From assembly GCF_947492645.1 (NCBI RefSeq), contig NZ_CANLMZ010000016.1, positions 62,001 to 126,000 on the forward strand: a DNA stretch of 64,000 bases, read 5' to 3'. Under the pieces are notes generated by a model. It had not been told where the DNA came from. It was given only the letters and a program-made list of their open reading frames with translations, and made no database searches. The position numbers and the translations under genes are program-made. The first letter of the stretch is position 1. Each line of letters starts with the position of its first letter. Of this stretch, positions 8,275 through 16,838 are shown piece after piece. The DNA is from an uncultured Pontibacter sp. (lineage in GTDB: Bacteria; Bacteroidota; Bacteroidia; Cytophagales; Hymenobacteraceae).

Positions 8275-8829
8275 TTGATTAGTCAAACACTCCAGGAATA
8301 TAATAGCGTTGTAAACCGCTGCAAAGATACTTTTGTAAAGAAAACCAAAGACTACGGTACTGCCTGGCGCGTATTGCGGTTGCCTTCCATTACAGATCAG
8401 ATTTTTATCAAGGCGCAGCGCATCCGCTCGATACAGGAAAAGGGCAAGCAACTGGTAGAGGATGATATCAATGGGGAGTTTGTAGGCATTATAAATTACT
8501 GCGTGATAGCCCTGATGCAATTAAACCTGCCAGCCGATGCGCCCTTAAGTTTGTCAGCTGAGGAGGTTGAGCGCGAATACACGCACCACATTGAGGAAAA
8601 CATAAAGCTGCTAACCGCCAAAAACCATGATTACGGCGAGGCGTGGCGCGACATGCGTGTAAGCTCCATTACTGATATCATACTTATGAAGCTGTACCGC
8701 ACCAAGCAGATAGAAGACAACGAAGGCCAGACGCTTATATCAGAAGGGGTAGACGCTAACTACCGCGATATGATTAACTACGCTGTTTTTGCGCTCATCA
8801 AGTCGGGGTTTGTAGCGCCTGTGAAGTAA
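8275..8829 (+). CDS. DUF1599 protein, two tandem copies of the domain
   Basis: The 184 residues form two copies of one domain: residues 17-75 and 112-176 share the pattern K-x-H/K-D-Y-G-x-A-W-R-x2-R-x2-S-I-T-D-x-I-x-x-K and a second I-x-N-Y-x-x-x-A-L-x segment. The family (also called nucleotide modification associated domain 1) has unknown function, possibly acting on nucleotides. No signal or membrane span is visible. The start is a TTG at 8275; no ATG, GTG or CTG is available in frame before the folP start, and the N-terminus fits homologues. In Bacteroidetes this gene commonly neighbours folP and the BT_3928 gene, as here. Confidence 0.85.
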   Translation: MISQTLQEYNSVVNRCKDTFVKKTKDYGTAWRVLRLPSITDQIFIKAQRIRSIQEKGKQLVEDDINGEFVGIINYCVIALMQLNLPADAPLSLSAEEVEREYTHHIEENIKLLTAKNHDYGEAWRDMRVSSITDIILMKLYRTKQIEDNEGQTLISEGVDANYRDMINYAVFALIKSGFVAPVK

Positions 8830-8858
8830 GCAAAGTATGGCGTGGGGGTGTACATCTG

Positions 8859-9051
8859 CCCCTAACCCCTGCCTTGCCCAAGGCGGGGAGTTCTGTTGTT
8901 ACTCTGGCAAAAGTGTAAGCTCTGTGGCTTCTGCTTAACATCCCTTCTAACAAGATCCTTTCAGGATGGCAGAAGAGAAGTGAAGGTATAGGGTAGTTCA
9001 GAAGAAGTAGTAAGTAAATCCCCCACCTTGGGCAAGGCAGGGGGCAGGGGT
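8859..9051. repeat. GC-rich inverted-repeat element, MITE- or REP-like
   Basis: The outer arms, 8859-8890 and 9020-9051, share the core CCCCTGCCTTGCCCAAGG in inverted orientation and enclose about 130 bases without a credible gene. GC-rich ends around a non-coding centre are typical of dispersed miniature elements. Only one copy is in the window, so mobility cannot be shown. Confidence 0.6.
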
Positions 9052-9103
9052 AATTGGGCCCGGTCTTGATTAACTTTAAAACGCTCAAATTTTCACATTC
9101 AAT

Positions 9104-10195
9104 ATGAAATATATAAGCAAATTTTGCTGGCTTTTTGTAGGTGTACTGTTCATCTTTTCGGGCTTGATTAAGATAAACGACCCGGTTGGGACTGCCATTA
9201 AGCTGGAGGAGTATTTTGAAGTGTTTTCTACAGACATTGCTCCTTTCTTTAAAGCCTTTGAGCCATACTCGCTGTTTTTGTCTATCTTTTTGAGTGCGGC
9301 AGAGATAGTTTTGGGCGTAGCCTTGCTAGTGCGCTGGAAGCTAAAGCAGGTACTGGTTGCCCTGCTGGTGATGATCGTGTTTTTCACCTTCCTTACATTT
9401 TACTCGGCATACTTTAACAAGGTAACAGACTGCGGCTGCTTTGGCGATGCGATTAAACTTACCCCTTGGGAGTCGTTTACAAAAGACATCGTGCTGCTGG
9501 TGATGATCGTGATTTTGTTGATGACGCAGCGTTACCTGCAGCCGTTTATCAGCCAGAAAGCCGGAGCCATTGCCACAGCTCTTACAGCCATACTTTCGGT
9601 AGGCATTGGCTGGTATGCTTACGAGCACCTGCCATACATCGATTTCCGTGCTTATAAAGTAGGCAATAACATCCCAACACTAATGAAGCCTTCGGCACAA
9701 CTGCGCTATAAGTATATAATGGTTAAGAACGGCGAAGAGCAGGAGTTTGAAGAGTACCCAACCGACCAAAGCTACACTTTTAAGCAAATGGTAGCCATTA
9801 ACCCGGAGGATGGCCCGAAAATTACCGACTTTAACGTTTGGAACGAGCAGGGCGACTTTACACAGGAAGTATTAACCGGTACCAAACTGCTTATTTTCGT
9901 GCAAAACACAGCCAAAGCAGACCGCGATTCCTTTAAAGAAATAAACCAGTTGGTGCAGGCAGCAGAGGCGCAAGGAATAACCCCCATGGTAGTAACCAGC
10001 AGCAGCAGCCAGCAATTCGAGGAGTTCAGGCACGAGGTAAACCTGGCCGTTCCATACTTCTTTGGCGATGGTACCGTTATCAAAACCATTATGCGCTCTA
10101 ACCCGGGCACCATGTTACTGCAAGATGGTACTGTAAAAGGCAAATGGCACTACAATGACACGCCAAGTATAAATGAGGTAAAAGAGTTGCTGTAA
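9104..10195 (+). CDS. BT_3928 family protein: DoxX-like membrane domain plus soluble C-terminal domain
   Basis: The N-terminal 155 residues hold four to five membrane spans with the DoxX/MauE pattern, including SGLIKINDPVGTAIKLEEYF and a cysteine-rich DCGCFGDAIKLTPW loop. Residues 160-175 add a further span, and the last 180 residues form a soluble domain resembling a thioredoxin-like fold without a CxxC. The DCGCFG loop suggests redox or quinone chemistry in the membrane, by analogy with MauE; this is inference. In Bacteroidetes the gene usually follows DUF1599 and precedes triosephosphate isomerase; here an ABC permease takes that place. Confidence 0.85.
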   Translation: MKYISKFCWLFVGVLFIFSGLIKINDPVGTAIKLEEYFEVFSTDIAPFFKAFEPYSLFLSIFLSAAEIVLGVALLVRWKLKQVLVALLVMIVFFTFLTFYSAYFNKVTDCGCFGDAIKLTPWESFTKDIVLLVMIVILLMTQRYLQPFISQKAGAIATALTAILSVGIGWYAYEHLPYIDFRAYKVGNNIPTLMKPSAQLRYKYIMVKNGEEQEFEEYPTDQSYTFKQMVAINPEDGPKITDFNVWNEQGDFTQEVLTGTKLLIFVQNTAKADRDSFKEINQLVQAAEAQGITPMVVTSSSSQQFEEFRHEVNLAVPYFFGDGTVIKTIMRSNPGTMLLQDGTVKGKWHYNDTPSINEVKELL

Positions 10196-10303
10196 ATGGT
10201 AACTGATGGGTGCAGCAACAGCCATGGCCATTTTAGGATCGGGGTTGCAGCATGCGCCAATGTTATCAAACTAAACAATAATTAACGAGCAATAAGATCA
10301 GCA

Positions 10304-11365
10304 ATGAAGCTAATAGGATTTATACTTGGCCGGTTAGGGCATGGCTTGTTAATTATGCTGGGCGTGCTTGTAGCGATATTTTTCCTGTTTAACGTGTTGC
10401 CCGGCGACCCGGTGGCCATGTTGGCTGGGCAGCGCTCCGACCTGAGCACCCGCGAGGCAATTACCAAAGAACTGGGCTTAGACAAACCGATGCCCTTGCA
10501 GTTGCTCTTTTACCTGAACGATGTATCGCCGGTGTCGGTGCACGAGGATACAGAGGCAAACCAAGCCAAGTATGAGTATAGCAAACTGGCAGATTTTGGG
10601 GAGGATGTGCTGGTGTGGAAAACCCCATACTTGCGCCGTTCTTTCCAGAGCAACAAAAATGTGACAGATATACTTGCCGATCATTTTTCGGGGACGCTAT
10701 GGCTGGCTGCTGCGGCCATGCTTATTGCCACGGTATTCGGTATACTTTTCGGTGTGCTCGCGTCCCTTAAACCCCACAGCATACTTGATCATACGCTGGT
10801 TACAACTTCGGTGCTGGGTATTTCGGTGCCTTCTTTTGTAGCCGCCATACTTATAGCGATAACTTTTGGCTTTTACTGGAGCAACTGGACAGGCCTTAGT
10901 TTAACCGGACAACTTTACGAGATAGATGCTTTTGAGGGCAAGAAGCTGATGCTGCGCAACCTGCTGCTGCCAGCCATTGCCCTGGGTATTCGCCCGTTGG
11001 CCATTGTGGTGCAGCTTACCCGCAGCTCTATGCTAGATGTGATGTCTCAGGATTATATCCGGACAGCACGCGCCAAGGGCCTGAGCAAGTATAAGGTAGT
11101 TGCAGGTCATGCGCTTAAGAATGCCTTAAACCCGGTTGTTACGGCTGTATCGGGTTGGTTGGCCTCGCTTATGGCAGGCGCCTTTTTTATTGAGTATATC
11201 TTTAACTGGAAGGGATTAGGCTCTGTAACGCTCCAGGCTGTTCAAAATCTGGACTTTCCGTTGGTAATGGGCTCCACGCTGTTTGTCGCGTTCCTGTTCA
11301 TCCTCATCAACATACTTGTAGACTTGCTTTATGCTGCCCTCGACCCACGAGTAAAGTTAGGGTGA
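10304..11365 (+). CDS. ABC transporter permease, DppB/OppB type
   Basis: This is one inner-membrane subunit of a peptide- or nickel-type ABC importer. The 353-residue protein has an N-terminal span followed by LPGDPV, a typical DppB feature, a periplasmic insertion of about 90 residues, five more spans and the ATPase-contact EAA loop (DYIRTARAKGLSKYKVVAGH near residue 245). The extracytoplasmic insertion is longer than in E. coli DppB. No second permease, ATPase or binding protein lies nearby, so partners must be encoded elsewhere. Confidence 0.9.
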   Translation: MKLIGFILGRLGHGLLIMLGVLVAIFFLFNVLPGDPVAMLAGQRSDLSTREAITKELGLDKPMPLQLLFYLNDVSPVSVHEDTEANQAKYEYSKLADFGEDVLVWKTPYLRRSFQSNKNVTDILADHFSGTLWLAAAAMLIATVFGILFGVLASLKPHSILDHTLVTTSVLGISVPSFVAAILIAITFGFYWSNWTGLSLTGQLYEIDAFEGKKLMLRNLLLPAIALGIRPLAIVVQLTRSSMLDVMSQDYIRTARAKGLSKYKVVAGHALKNALNPVVTAVSGWLASLMAGAFFIEYIFNWKGLGSVTLQAVQNLDFPLVMGSTLFVAFLFILINILVDLLYAALDPRVKLG

Positions 11366-11470
11366 TACAATAAGTATAAAAGTTAAGTTGGAACAGTATG
11401 GTTATTGAAGCTGCTCCAGTTTGTACGCCTCACATTCATGAAGTCAAACCTTTAATTTAAAACTAGGAAC

Positions 11471-11980
11471 ATGCTCATCTTTTTACTCGGTATGATGGGA
11501 AGCGGTAAATCCACTTTGGGCAGGCAATTGGCGCAGCGGCTGGGTTATACTTTCGTGGATCTTGATGCGTGGGTAGAACAGCAAGAGCGGAAAAGCATTG
11601 CAGCCATTTTTGAGGAGCAAGGCGAGGAAGCGTTCAGGCGGCAGGAACGGGCTGCCCTGGAGGCTGTAGTGCATCAACACAATAATGCTGTGGTTGCCAC
11701 AGGCGGAGGCACTCCCTGCTTCTTCGATAACATCAATCACATGAACAGCCACGGCATAACGGTTTTTCTGGATACCCCTCCCGAAAGCATCACCAAGAGA
11801 CTTATGGCTACAAACCTGGAGCTGAGGCCACTACTGGCCGGTAAAAATGAAGGAGAAATTAATTCCTATCTGCGCAAAACCTTAGCGCACAGAAATCAGT
11901 TTTATGAGCAGGCAAAGTATAAGCTAAAAGGAGATACTATTACTGCTTCGCAAGTAGCGCTGTTGCTGGCTAAACCATAG
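11471..11980 (+). CDS. aroK: shikimate kinase
   Basis: It phosphorylates shikimate with ATP in the aromatic amino acid pathway. At 169 residues it has normal family length. The Walker A loop GMMGSGKST spans residues 7-15, followed by the shikimate-binding DLDAW (Asp32-x-Asp34), an arginine-bearing FRRQE, the VATGGG motif near residue 78 and an R-P-L-L lid at about 116. It is cytoplasmic. The gene stands alone, about 100 bases after the permease. Confidence 0.94.
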   Translation: MLIFLLGMMGSGKSTLGRQLAQRLGYTFVDLDAWVEQQERKSIAAIFEEQGEEAFRRQERAALEAVVHQHNNAVVATGGGTPCFFDNINHMNSHGITVFLDTPPESITKRLMATNLELRPLLAGKNEGEINSYLRKTLAHRNQFYEQAKYKLKGDTITASQVALLLAKP

Positions 11981-12018
11981 TGTAGCAGTCGCGTTATTAA
12001 TTTGTATAGCTCTGGCAG

Positions 12019-12050
12019 TTGTACAGTTTTTCAAAAATTGAATAGTTTTG
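12019..12050 (+). promoter_or_regulatory. promoter for the hydroxylase gene: TTG-N21-TAGTTTTG
   Basis: TTG at 12019-12021 and TAGTTTTG at 12043-12050 are spaced by 21 bases, a good Bacteroidetes -33/-7 pair. The ATG follows at 12081. Confidence 0.6.
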
Positions 12051-12080
12051 CAGTATTAATACGTTCAGCAAAATTTAACT

Positions 12081-12689
12081 ATGAAACCTAATCACAAAGG
12101 ACAAGCTCAGCTTTTCGAGAACCCGTTTCTTGAAAAGCTGACAAGGACACACATTGCCCTTCCCATATCTATTTTCATCATCATAGCCGTAGGTTTATTA
12201 TACTATGGTTTGATGCACAGCTTCATAAACCTGGTACAAGCAGTTGGTTTCTTCTTTTTGGGATGGCTGATATTTACGCTGATCGAGTACTTGGCGCATC
12301 GCTACGTGTTCCACATGGATACCGACACGCCTTTTAAGTCACGGGTGCAGTATTTGTTTCATGGCAACCATCACGAGTTCCCGAAAGATAAGAAGCGCCT
12401 GGCAATGCCGCCTGTGGTAAGTATACTTTATGCCACCATGTTCTTTTTTATATTCGAGGTAATATTTGGGCAGTATGTTTTTGGTGTTGTGGCTGGTGTA
12501 CTGTTTGGCTATGCCATGTACCTGTTTGTGCATTATGTGGTGCATGCCTATGCGCCGCCTAAAAACTTTCTGAAGCAGCTCTGGATCCATCACAGTATTC
12601 ACCATTACAAAGACCCTGAAGTAGCATACGGTGTTTCGTCGCCGCTGTGGGATTATATTTTAGGGACTATGCCCAAAAGAAGCAAGTAG
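12081..12689 (+). CDS. membrane fatty-acid/sterol hydroxylase family protein
   Basis: A 202-residue membrane di-iron enzyme. Hydrophobic segments lie at about 25-48, 51-72, 112-131 and 134-156. The histidine clusters expected for the two iron atoms are all present: H73-x4-H78, H94-x2-HH98, H151-x3-H155 and HH171-x2-HH175. The order and HGNHHEFPKDKKRLAMPP sequence resemble fatty-acid 2-hydroxylases, which modify sphingolipid or lipid A acyl chains; Cytophagales contain sphingolipids, so that role is plausible but inferred. It has its own promoter and terminator. Confidence 0.88.
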   Translation: MKPNHKGQAQLFENPFLEKLTRTHIALPISIFIIIAVGLLYYGLMHSFINLVQAVGFFFLGWLIFTLIEYLAHRYVFHMDTDTPFKSRVQYLFHGNHHEFPKDKKRLAMPPVVSILYATMFFFIFEVIFGQYVFGVVAGVLFGYAMYLFVHYVVHAYAPPKNFLKQLWIHHSIHHYKDPEVAYGVSSPLWDYILGTMPKRSK

Positions 12690-12705
12690 CAGATAAGCGC
12701 ATAAG

Positions 12706-12735
12706 AAAAGGAGCCTCTAAAGGGCTCCTTTTTTT
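12706..12735 (+). terminator. hairpin terminator after the hydroxylase gene
   Basis: AAAAGGAGCC pairs with GGCTCCTTTT around a short loop, followed by a run of T. It starts 17 bases after the stop. Confidence 0.85.
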
Positions 12736-12864
12736 GTGCTTTAACATATCCATAAAAATGGGCTGGCAACGCATTTTAAGTAAACGGTTGATTTTCATGG
12801 TTATGTGATAGGATAATTTTTCTAAAAAATTATATTAAAATTTTTAAATATAATTTGAAACATA

Positions 12865-12872
12865 TATGTTTG
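12865..12872 (+). promoter_or_regulatory. TAnnTTTG -7 box (TATGTTTG) for the T9SS cargo gene
   Basis: An exact -7 match in a very AT-rich leader (12780-12930), about 88 bases before the ATG at 12960. The -33 region is only T-rich. Confidence 0.4.
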
Positions 12873-12959
12873 TATCATAGTATATGGCTGTGACTATATA
12901 ATGTTGTATTAATAAAACAATCTGTTTCATAGGTTTATTTGGGTTACTTCTACATAATC

Positions 12960-15548
12960 ATGCTTTTATACAAACTATTAACTAGGCAAAATTTGCCCTG
13001 GCTCCTTATTGCCCTTCTAGTAGGGTTCCAATCAACTTCTGCTCTAGGGCAAGTAAGTATAACGTATGATGCTAACACAGGCTATTTCAAATCATACATG
13101 CAAGACTTTGAGAGCAAGCCAGAGAATATGTTGCCTACCAAAAAGGCGGTGTACCCATATACTGGTGCCGGTATGTCAAGTAAATGGGTAAACGGCACCC
13201 TAAGTGCTCCTTCAACAATACCTGGATGGTATCTAGGTGTTGAAAATCAAAATATTCGGGAAGTCTATTTTATAGGCAACGATTCATCATTTACAGATCC
13301 GGTAGCTACAGCATTCAGCTACGGAAGCAACGGCAGTACAGAGCGCTCAGTAGGTTACAAGGGGCAGCTGGGGCAGTATGGCGTTTTTTATGCCGCTTTG
13401 CGCATGAAGAACAACAGCACACAAATAATCAAGAATTTTGATGTAAGCTTTGCTGTTGAGCAGTGGTATTACGGTGGCGAAGTTACAGATGTGCACCTGG
13501 AGTACGCTATAGGCCCTAACGTTATATCAGCAACAACGACTAGTGTAACCTGGTACCCTATAGATCGCATCGCTACACCGGTTAGTGAAGGCTTGCCAAG
13601 AAGCATGAATGGAAACAGAGCAGAGAACAGGGTGTCTAAAACGTTTACTCTTTCGGATATAAACATACCGGTTGGGCAGGAAATTGTGTTCAGATGGGCG
13701 CTGAAGATTACAAGCAACCATACTAAATTTAATGGCGTGGCGCTGGATGATGTTACTGTGCGTCCGCATGGTGTAGGAGGGGCAGAGGATATTCCTGAAA
13801 CCAAGGCTATAACATACTACAACATTCCGGGTAAACCGCTGGACGATACACGCTCTTGGGGTACAGACCAAAACGGATCCGGCACCCATCCGCGGAACTT
13901 TACAGATCCTCAGCAGACTTTCATGATAAAAAATATGCCGCCTGTGAAAACTGACGGTAAGAAGAAGAAATTCAGGGAGGACGATTATACTTTATCCATC
14001 AAATCGAAAGACGGCTGGGTAGTTTCCGGTGAAGGCTCTAAGGTGGTGTTAGGAGATGGTGTAAACCCGTTAAAGGTAGCTTTTCATAAAGACAAATTCT
14101 ATGATGGGCCGCTGGATATTTCTGCCAATGCCACTTTAGTTATCAATACAGATAAAAAGGATAAAAACGCAGTGCCTAAAATACTGCCTACTTTTGGCTC
14201 GCTGCACCCAACAAGTACTGTCGTGTATTCTGATAGCACAGATCTGGATATCGTGAATACAGCTTACGGCAACCTCGTGATCTTAGGAAATGAGTACAGC
14301 AAGTCGCATATAAAGTATAATAACTTAGCGGAGTCTCTTACAATTAAAGGGCAGATGCAGTTGGAGGGTAAAAAACTAAAGTTAGCGGATAAAACTTTAA
14401 CGATTTCAGAAACAGGTACTCTTTTAAATGCTGATACTAGCAGTTACATTATAGCCGATGGCACAGGAGCACTTAGTAAAGTGGCAGCAGCAGGAGTGCA
14501 ATCTGAGGTTGTTTTCCCGGTGGGCACCAGCAAGGAGTATGCACCTCTTAAAATCATAAGCAATAGTAGCAACCCGGTTACTTATAATGTAAGTGTTAAA
14601 GAGAATGTGAATAACCCGCTTAACCATACCGGCTCCACACAAAGAACGGCCACAAACAAAACCTGGATCATAGAGAAAGAACAAGTGGATGGAACGTCGT
14701 CGGCTACTATTGTGCTGCAATGGAGAGGTAAGGCAACTGAGGTGTATGAACTGGATAAGATGTTTGTCGGGCGCTTTAATGAGGAGGGGAAGTGGCAAAT
14801 CAAAAAGGCATCAGCTTATAGTTTTAACAGTACTACAAACATGCACGAGCTGACGCTTACAGACGATTTTTCCGCCGCTAGCACTACAGCGCCTTTAGGT
14901 TCATCGGCGCAAAGTGGCAACTCGCTTAGGTTAGGCAGTACGCCTCAAACAATGGCTTCGCAGGGCTCTGGCAGAACTGAAATAGCGGTGTTTACGAATA
15001 TGCAGCCCTTCCCGGTTGAGTTGGTTAGCTTTACTGCCCTGCATAGCAAAGGAGAAACGAGTTTGCTATGGAAAACGGCCAGCGAGAAAGACAATAGCCA
15101 TTTTGAGGTAGAAGTAGGTTATAGCCTGGATAGCTTTACAAAAATAGGAGAGGTAAAAGGCAGAGGCAACAGTAGCGTACTGGTAAACTACAGCTACAAG
15201 CACAAGCCGGTTATGGAAGGCATTGTGTACTACCGGTTAAAGCAGGTAGACCTGAGCGGGGAGACAAACTATTCAAACATAGTGGCTGTAGAGGCTAAAA
15301 GGTATGAGCACCAGCAGTTAATGGCATCGCCAAACCCAACATCAGGAAAAGTTACAGTACAACTACCATCTGCTGCAAGCCATACGTTAACAGTAATGAG
15401 TATAACGGGCAATGTGATCGAAAGTAGAGCCATACCTGCGGGTAGCGAGCTGATAAGCTTAGACTTAAGCCGTTATGCTGATGGGGCTTATGTATTGCGC
15501 TTGCAAAGCAACGATGATATAAGATCGTATAAGCTGATAAAGAACTAA
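12960..15548 (+). CDS. large secreted protein with type IX secretion C-terminal sorting domain
   Basis: The 862-residue product starts with a signal peptide (about residues 1-29, ending ALGQ). Much of it is beta-rich with Thr/Ser/Asn turns, and from about residue 690 it has the PFPVELVSFTALHSKGETSLLWKTASE fibronectin-like module common in Bacteroidetes surface proteins. The last 75 residues are a type A sorting domain: SPNPTSGKVTVQLP, a middle VMSITGNVI, and a final GAYVLRLQSNDDIRSYKLIKN-like strand. It should be exported by Sec, then by the type IX machinery, and anchored or released at the cell surface. The ATG at 12960 was preferred to a TTG at 12939 because it begins the signal peptide. 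Function is unknown; adhesion or sheath is possible. Confidence 0.88.
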   Translation: MLLYKLLTRQNLPWLLIALLVGFQSTSALGQVSITYDANTGYFKSYMQDFESKPENMLPTKKAVYPYTGAGMSSKWVNGTLSAPSTIPGWYLGVENQNIREVYFIGNDSSFTDPVATAFSYGSNGSTERSVGYKGQLGQYGVFYAALRMKNNSTQIIKNFDVSFAVEQWYYGGEVTDVHLEYAIGPNVISATTTSVTWYPIDRIATPVSEGLPRSMNGNRAENRVSKTFTLSDINIPVGQEIVFRWALKITSNHTKFNGVALDDVTVRPHGVGGAEDIPETKAITYYNIPGKPLDDTRSWGTDQNGSGTHPRNFTDPQQTFMIKNMPPVKTDGKKKKFREDDYTLSIKSKDGWVVSGEGSKVVLGDGVNPLKVAFHKDKFYDGPLDISANATLVINTDKKDKNAVPKILPTFGSLHPTSTVVYSDSTDLDIVNTAYGNLVILGNEYSKSHIKYNNLAESLTIKGQMQLEGKKLKLADKTLTISETGTLLNADTSSYIIADGTGALSKVAAAGVQSEVVFPVGTSKEYAPLKIISNSSNPVTYNVSVKENVNNPLNHTGSTQRTATNKTWIIEKEQVDGTSSATIVLQWRGKATEVYELDKMFVGRFNEEGKWQIKKASAYSFNSTTNMHELTLTDDFSAASTTAPLGSSAQSGNSLRLGSTPQTMASQGSGRTEIAVFTNMQPFPVELVSFTALHSKGETSLLWKTASEKDNSHFEVEVGYSLDSFTKIGEVKGRGNSSVLVNYSYKHKPVMEGIVYYRLKQVDLSGETNYSNIVAVEAKRYEHQQLMASPNPTSGKVTVQLPSAASHTLTVMSITGNVIESRAIPAGSELISLDLSRYADGAYVLRLQSNDDIRSYKLIKN

Positions 15549-15565
15549 CATGCCAATCTGAGGCA

Positions 15566-15610
15566 TTTAAACTAAAAAAGGAGCCCTTAAGGCTCCTTTT
15601 TTAGTTTAAA
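15566..15610. terminator. bidirectional terminator, perfect 20-bp arms
   Basis: Arms 15566-15585 and 15591-15610 are exact inverted repeats ending in T runs on both strands. It serves the cargo gene on the plus strand and the small lipoprotein gene on the minus strand. Confidence 0.9.
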
Positions 15611-15616
15611 ATATTA

Positions 15617-15787
15617 TTAGCGTCTTATTTTTCGGAATATCCAGGTAACGATCAGCACAATTATCACTATAATGATCAGGGCTGTCCACATGCCGGCTTC
15701 AAAAATATCCCCAACTAACTCGCAGCTACTAAGTGTAAAGGTTAGCAGCACAAGCAGGGTCATTAAATATACTCTTATGTTTTTCAT
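15617..15787 (-). CDS. 56-residue lipoprotein with one membrane span
   Basis: From the ATG at 15787 the protein has a lipoprotein signal ending LSSC (Cys near residue 20), a short ELVGDIFEAG segment, one long hydrophobic stretch (WTALIIIVIIVLIVTWIF) and a basic tail FRKIRR. Such tiny Bacteroidetes proteins are often carried in databases under misleading enzyme names, but there is no room for an enzyme here. Upstream codons to 15838 do not look like a signal sequence, so the later ATG was used. Function unknown. Confidence 0.7.
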   Translation of the reverse strand: MKNIRVYLMTLLVLLTFTLSSCELVGDIFEAGMWTALIIIVIIVLIVTWIFRKIRR

Positions 15788-16116
15788 AGTTTTAGACGTT
15801 ATAGTTAAGCGGCAATAAGCTACGTGCATCCAAAGCATAGTCTGCTTTATATGAAGATATTGCCATATCTATTGTTACTGGATAAGTGCTTAAAAGGTTA
15901 ACTAATGGCAGGTTTAAACCATGATTAACCTATTTGTTATGCTTCATTTTTTTATGTTTAGTTTAATAACGAAGGTGTTTTGATTAACCTGTTAGATGGC
16001 CTTGCAGGCAAGTTGTAAGTTGGAGGTCGCGCATAGATTATGGATACCCGTAGATAAATTTTTGTTTGAGGTTTGTGGGTTTTGTATATTTAGTAGCAAC
16101 CTACCCACACCTTTAA

Positions 16117-16548
16117 ATGAAAATGAGCGAGAGTGACATCATAGTTGTAGCAGAAGATGATTTCTACCGAGTTGAAGTGCACGAGAAACCTTCTTTGTTA
16201 TACGTGCATTGGAAATGCCACCTGGAGGGAGACATACTGAAAGATAAGTTTCTGATGTTGCTGAAGCTGATTGATAAATTTAAGCCTGAGCGATGGTTGG
16301 GAAATGCCAAAGCAACCTATTATACAACGATTCAGGATGCAAGGTGGCTGCTTGAGGAGTTTATTCCTGTATTGGTAAAGTCTTCGGTTTTAAGATATGC
16401 ACGTGTAGAAACAGCAAACAGCCTGCTGCTACTCGACTCACTAAATCTTCAGGAAAAACTCCGGAGCCGCCCTCCGATTCATTCAGAAACATTTGAATTC
16501 AGGTATTTTACCGATGAGGCGCAGGCTTATACATGGTTAACTGCCTAA
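16117..16548 (+). CDS. conserved-looking cytoplasmic protein, possibly STAS/SpoIIAA-like, unknown function
   Basis: The 143-residue product has no signal or membrane span. It begins with strands (IIVVAEDDFYRVEVHEK, LLYVHWK), then helices and a WLGNAKATYYTTIQDARWLLEE segment, and ends with an RYFTDEAQAYTWL helix. The order of strands and the D-x-x-W-L-x-E-x-x-P-x-L pattern recall small STAS-like proteins that replace anti-sigma antagonists in Bacteroidetes, but the phosphorylatable serine cannot be pointed out with confidence. A TATATTTA box about 40 bases before the ATG could be its promoter. Confidence 0.7.
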   Translation: MKMSESDIIVVAEDDFYRVEVHEKPSLLYVHWKCHLEGDILKDKFLMLLKLIDKFKPERWLGNAKATYYTTIQDARWLLEEFIPVLVKSSVLRYARVETANSLLLLDSLNLQEKLRSRPPIHSETFEFRYFTDEAQAYTWLTA

Positions 16549-16600
16549 ACATACTTATACCAAATTCAGGTTTAGTTTTGAGCCTTTAAATTATAAAAAC

Positions 16601-16630
16601 AAAAAAGCCACTCATTTCTGAGTGGCTTTT
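16601..16630. terminator. bidirectional terminator between tRNA-Asn and the 16117 gene
   Basis: AAAAGCCACTCA and TGAGTGGCTTTT pair around a 4-base loop with T runs on both strands. It starts one base from the tRNA 3' end. Confidence 0.85.
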
Positions 16631-16631
16631 G

Positions 16632-16705
16632 CTCCCCCTCCTGGGCTCGAACCAGGGACCCCCTGATTAACAGTCAGGTGCTCTAACCGACTGAGCTAAG
16701 GAGGA
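16632..16705 (-). tRNA. tRNA-Asn (anticodon GTT)
   Basis: On the minus strand a 74-base cloverleaf is seen: acceptor TCCTCCT with AGGGGGA, D-arm TAGCTCAGTCGGTTAGAGCA, anticodon loop CTGTTAA giving GTT, variable loop GGGGTC, and T-arm CCTGGTTCGAGCCCAGG. CCA is not encoded. Confidence 0.96.
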
Positions 16706-16747
16706 ATTTCGACAAATCATCTGCGACTTTCTCGCCGATTGATGATG

Positions 16748-16778
16748 CAATATTACGGCGGTTTTACTTAGAACGCAA
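16748..16778 (-). promoter_or_regulatory. probable promoter of tRNA-Asn: TTG-N20-TAATATTG
   Basis: The reverse strand has TTG (16778-16776), 20 bases, then TAATATTG (16755-16748), one mismatch from TAnnTTTG, about 43 bases before the tRNA. Confidence 0.4.
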
Positions 16779-16838
16779 GTGTGTGGCTAAAAAAAACTTT
16801 ACTAAAAATGTAAGCTGCTGTAAATCAAATAAAAATTT

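Noticed and set aside
8798..9088. 96-codon minus-strand frame across the inverted-repeat element
   Set aside because: Composed of Cys/Pro/Arg-rich translation of the GC-rich repeat arms, so not a gene.
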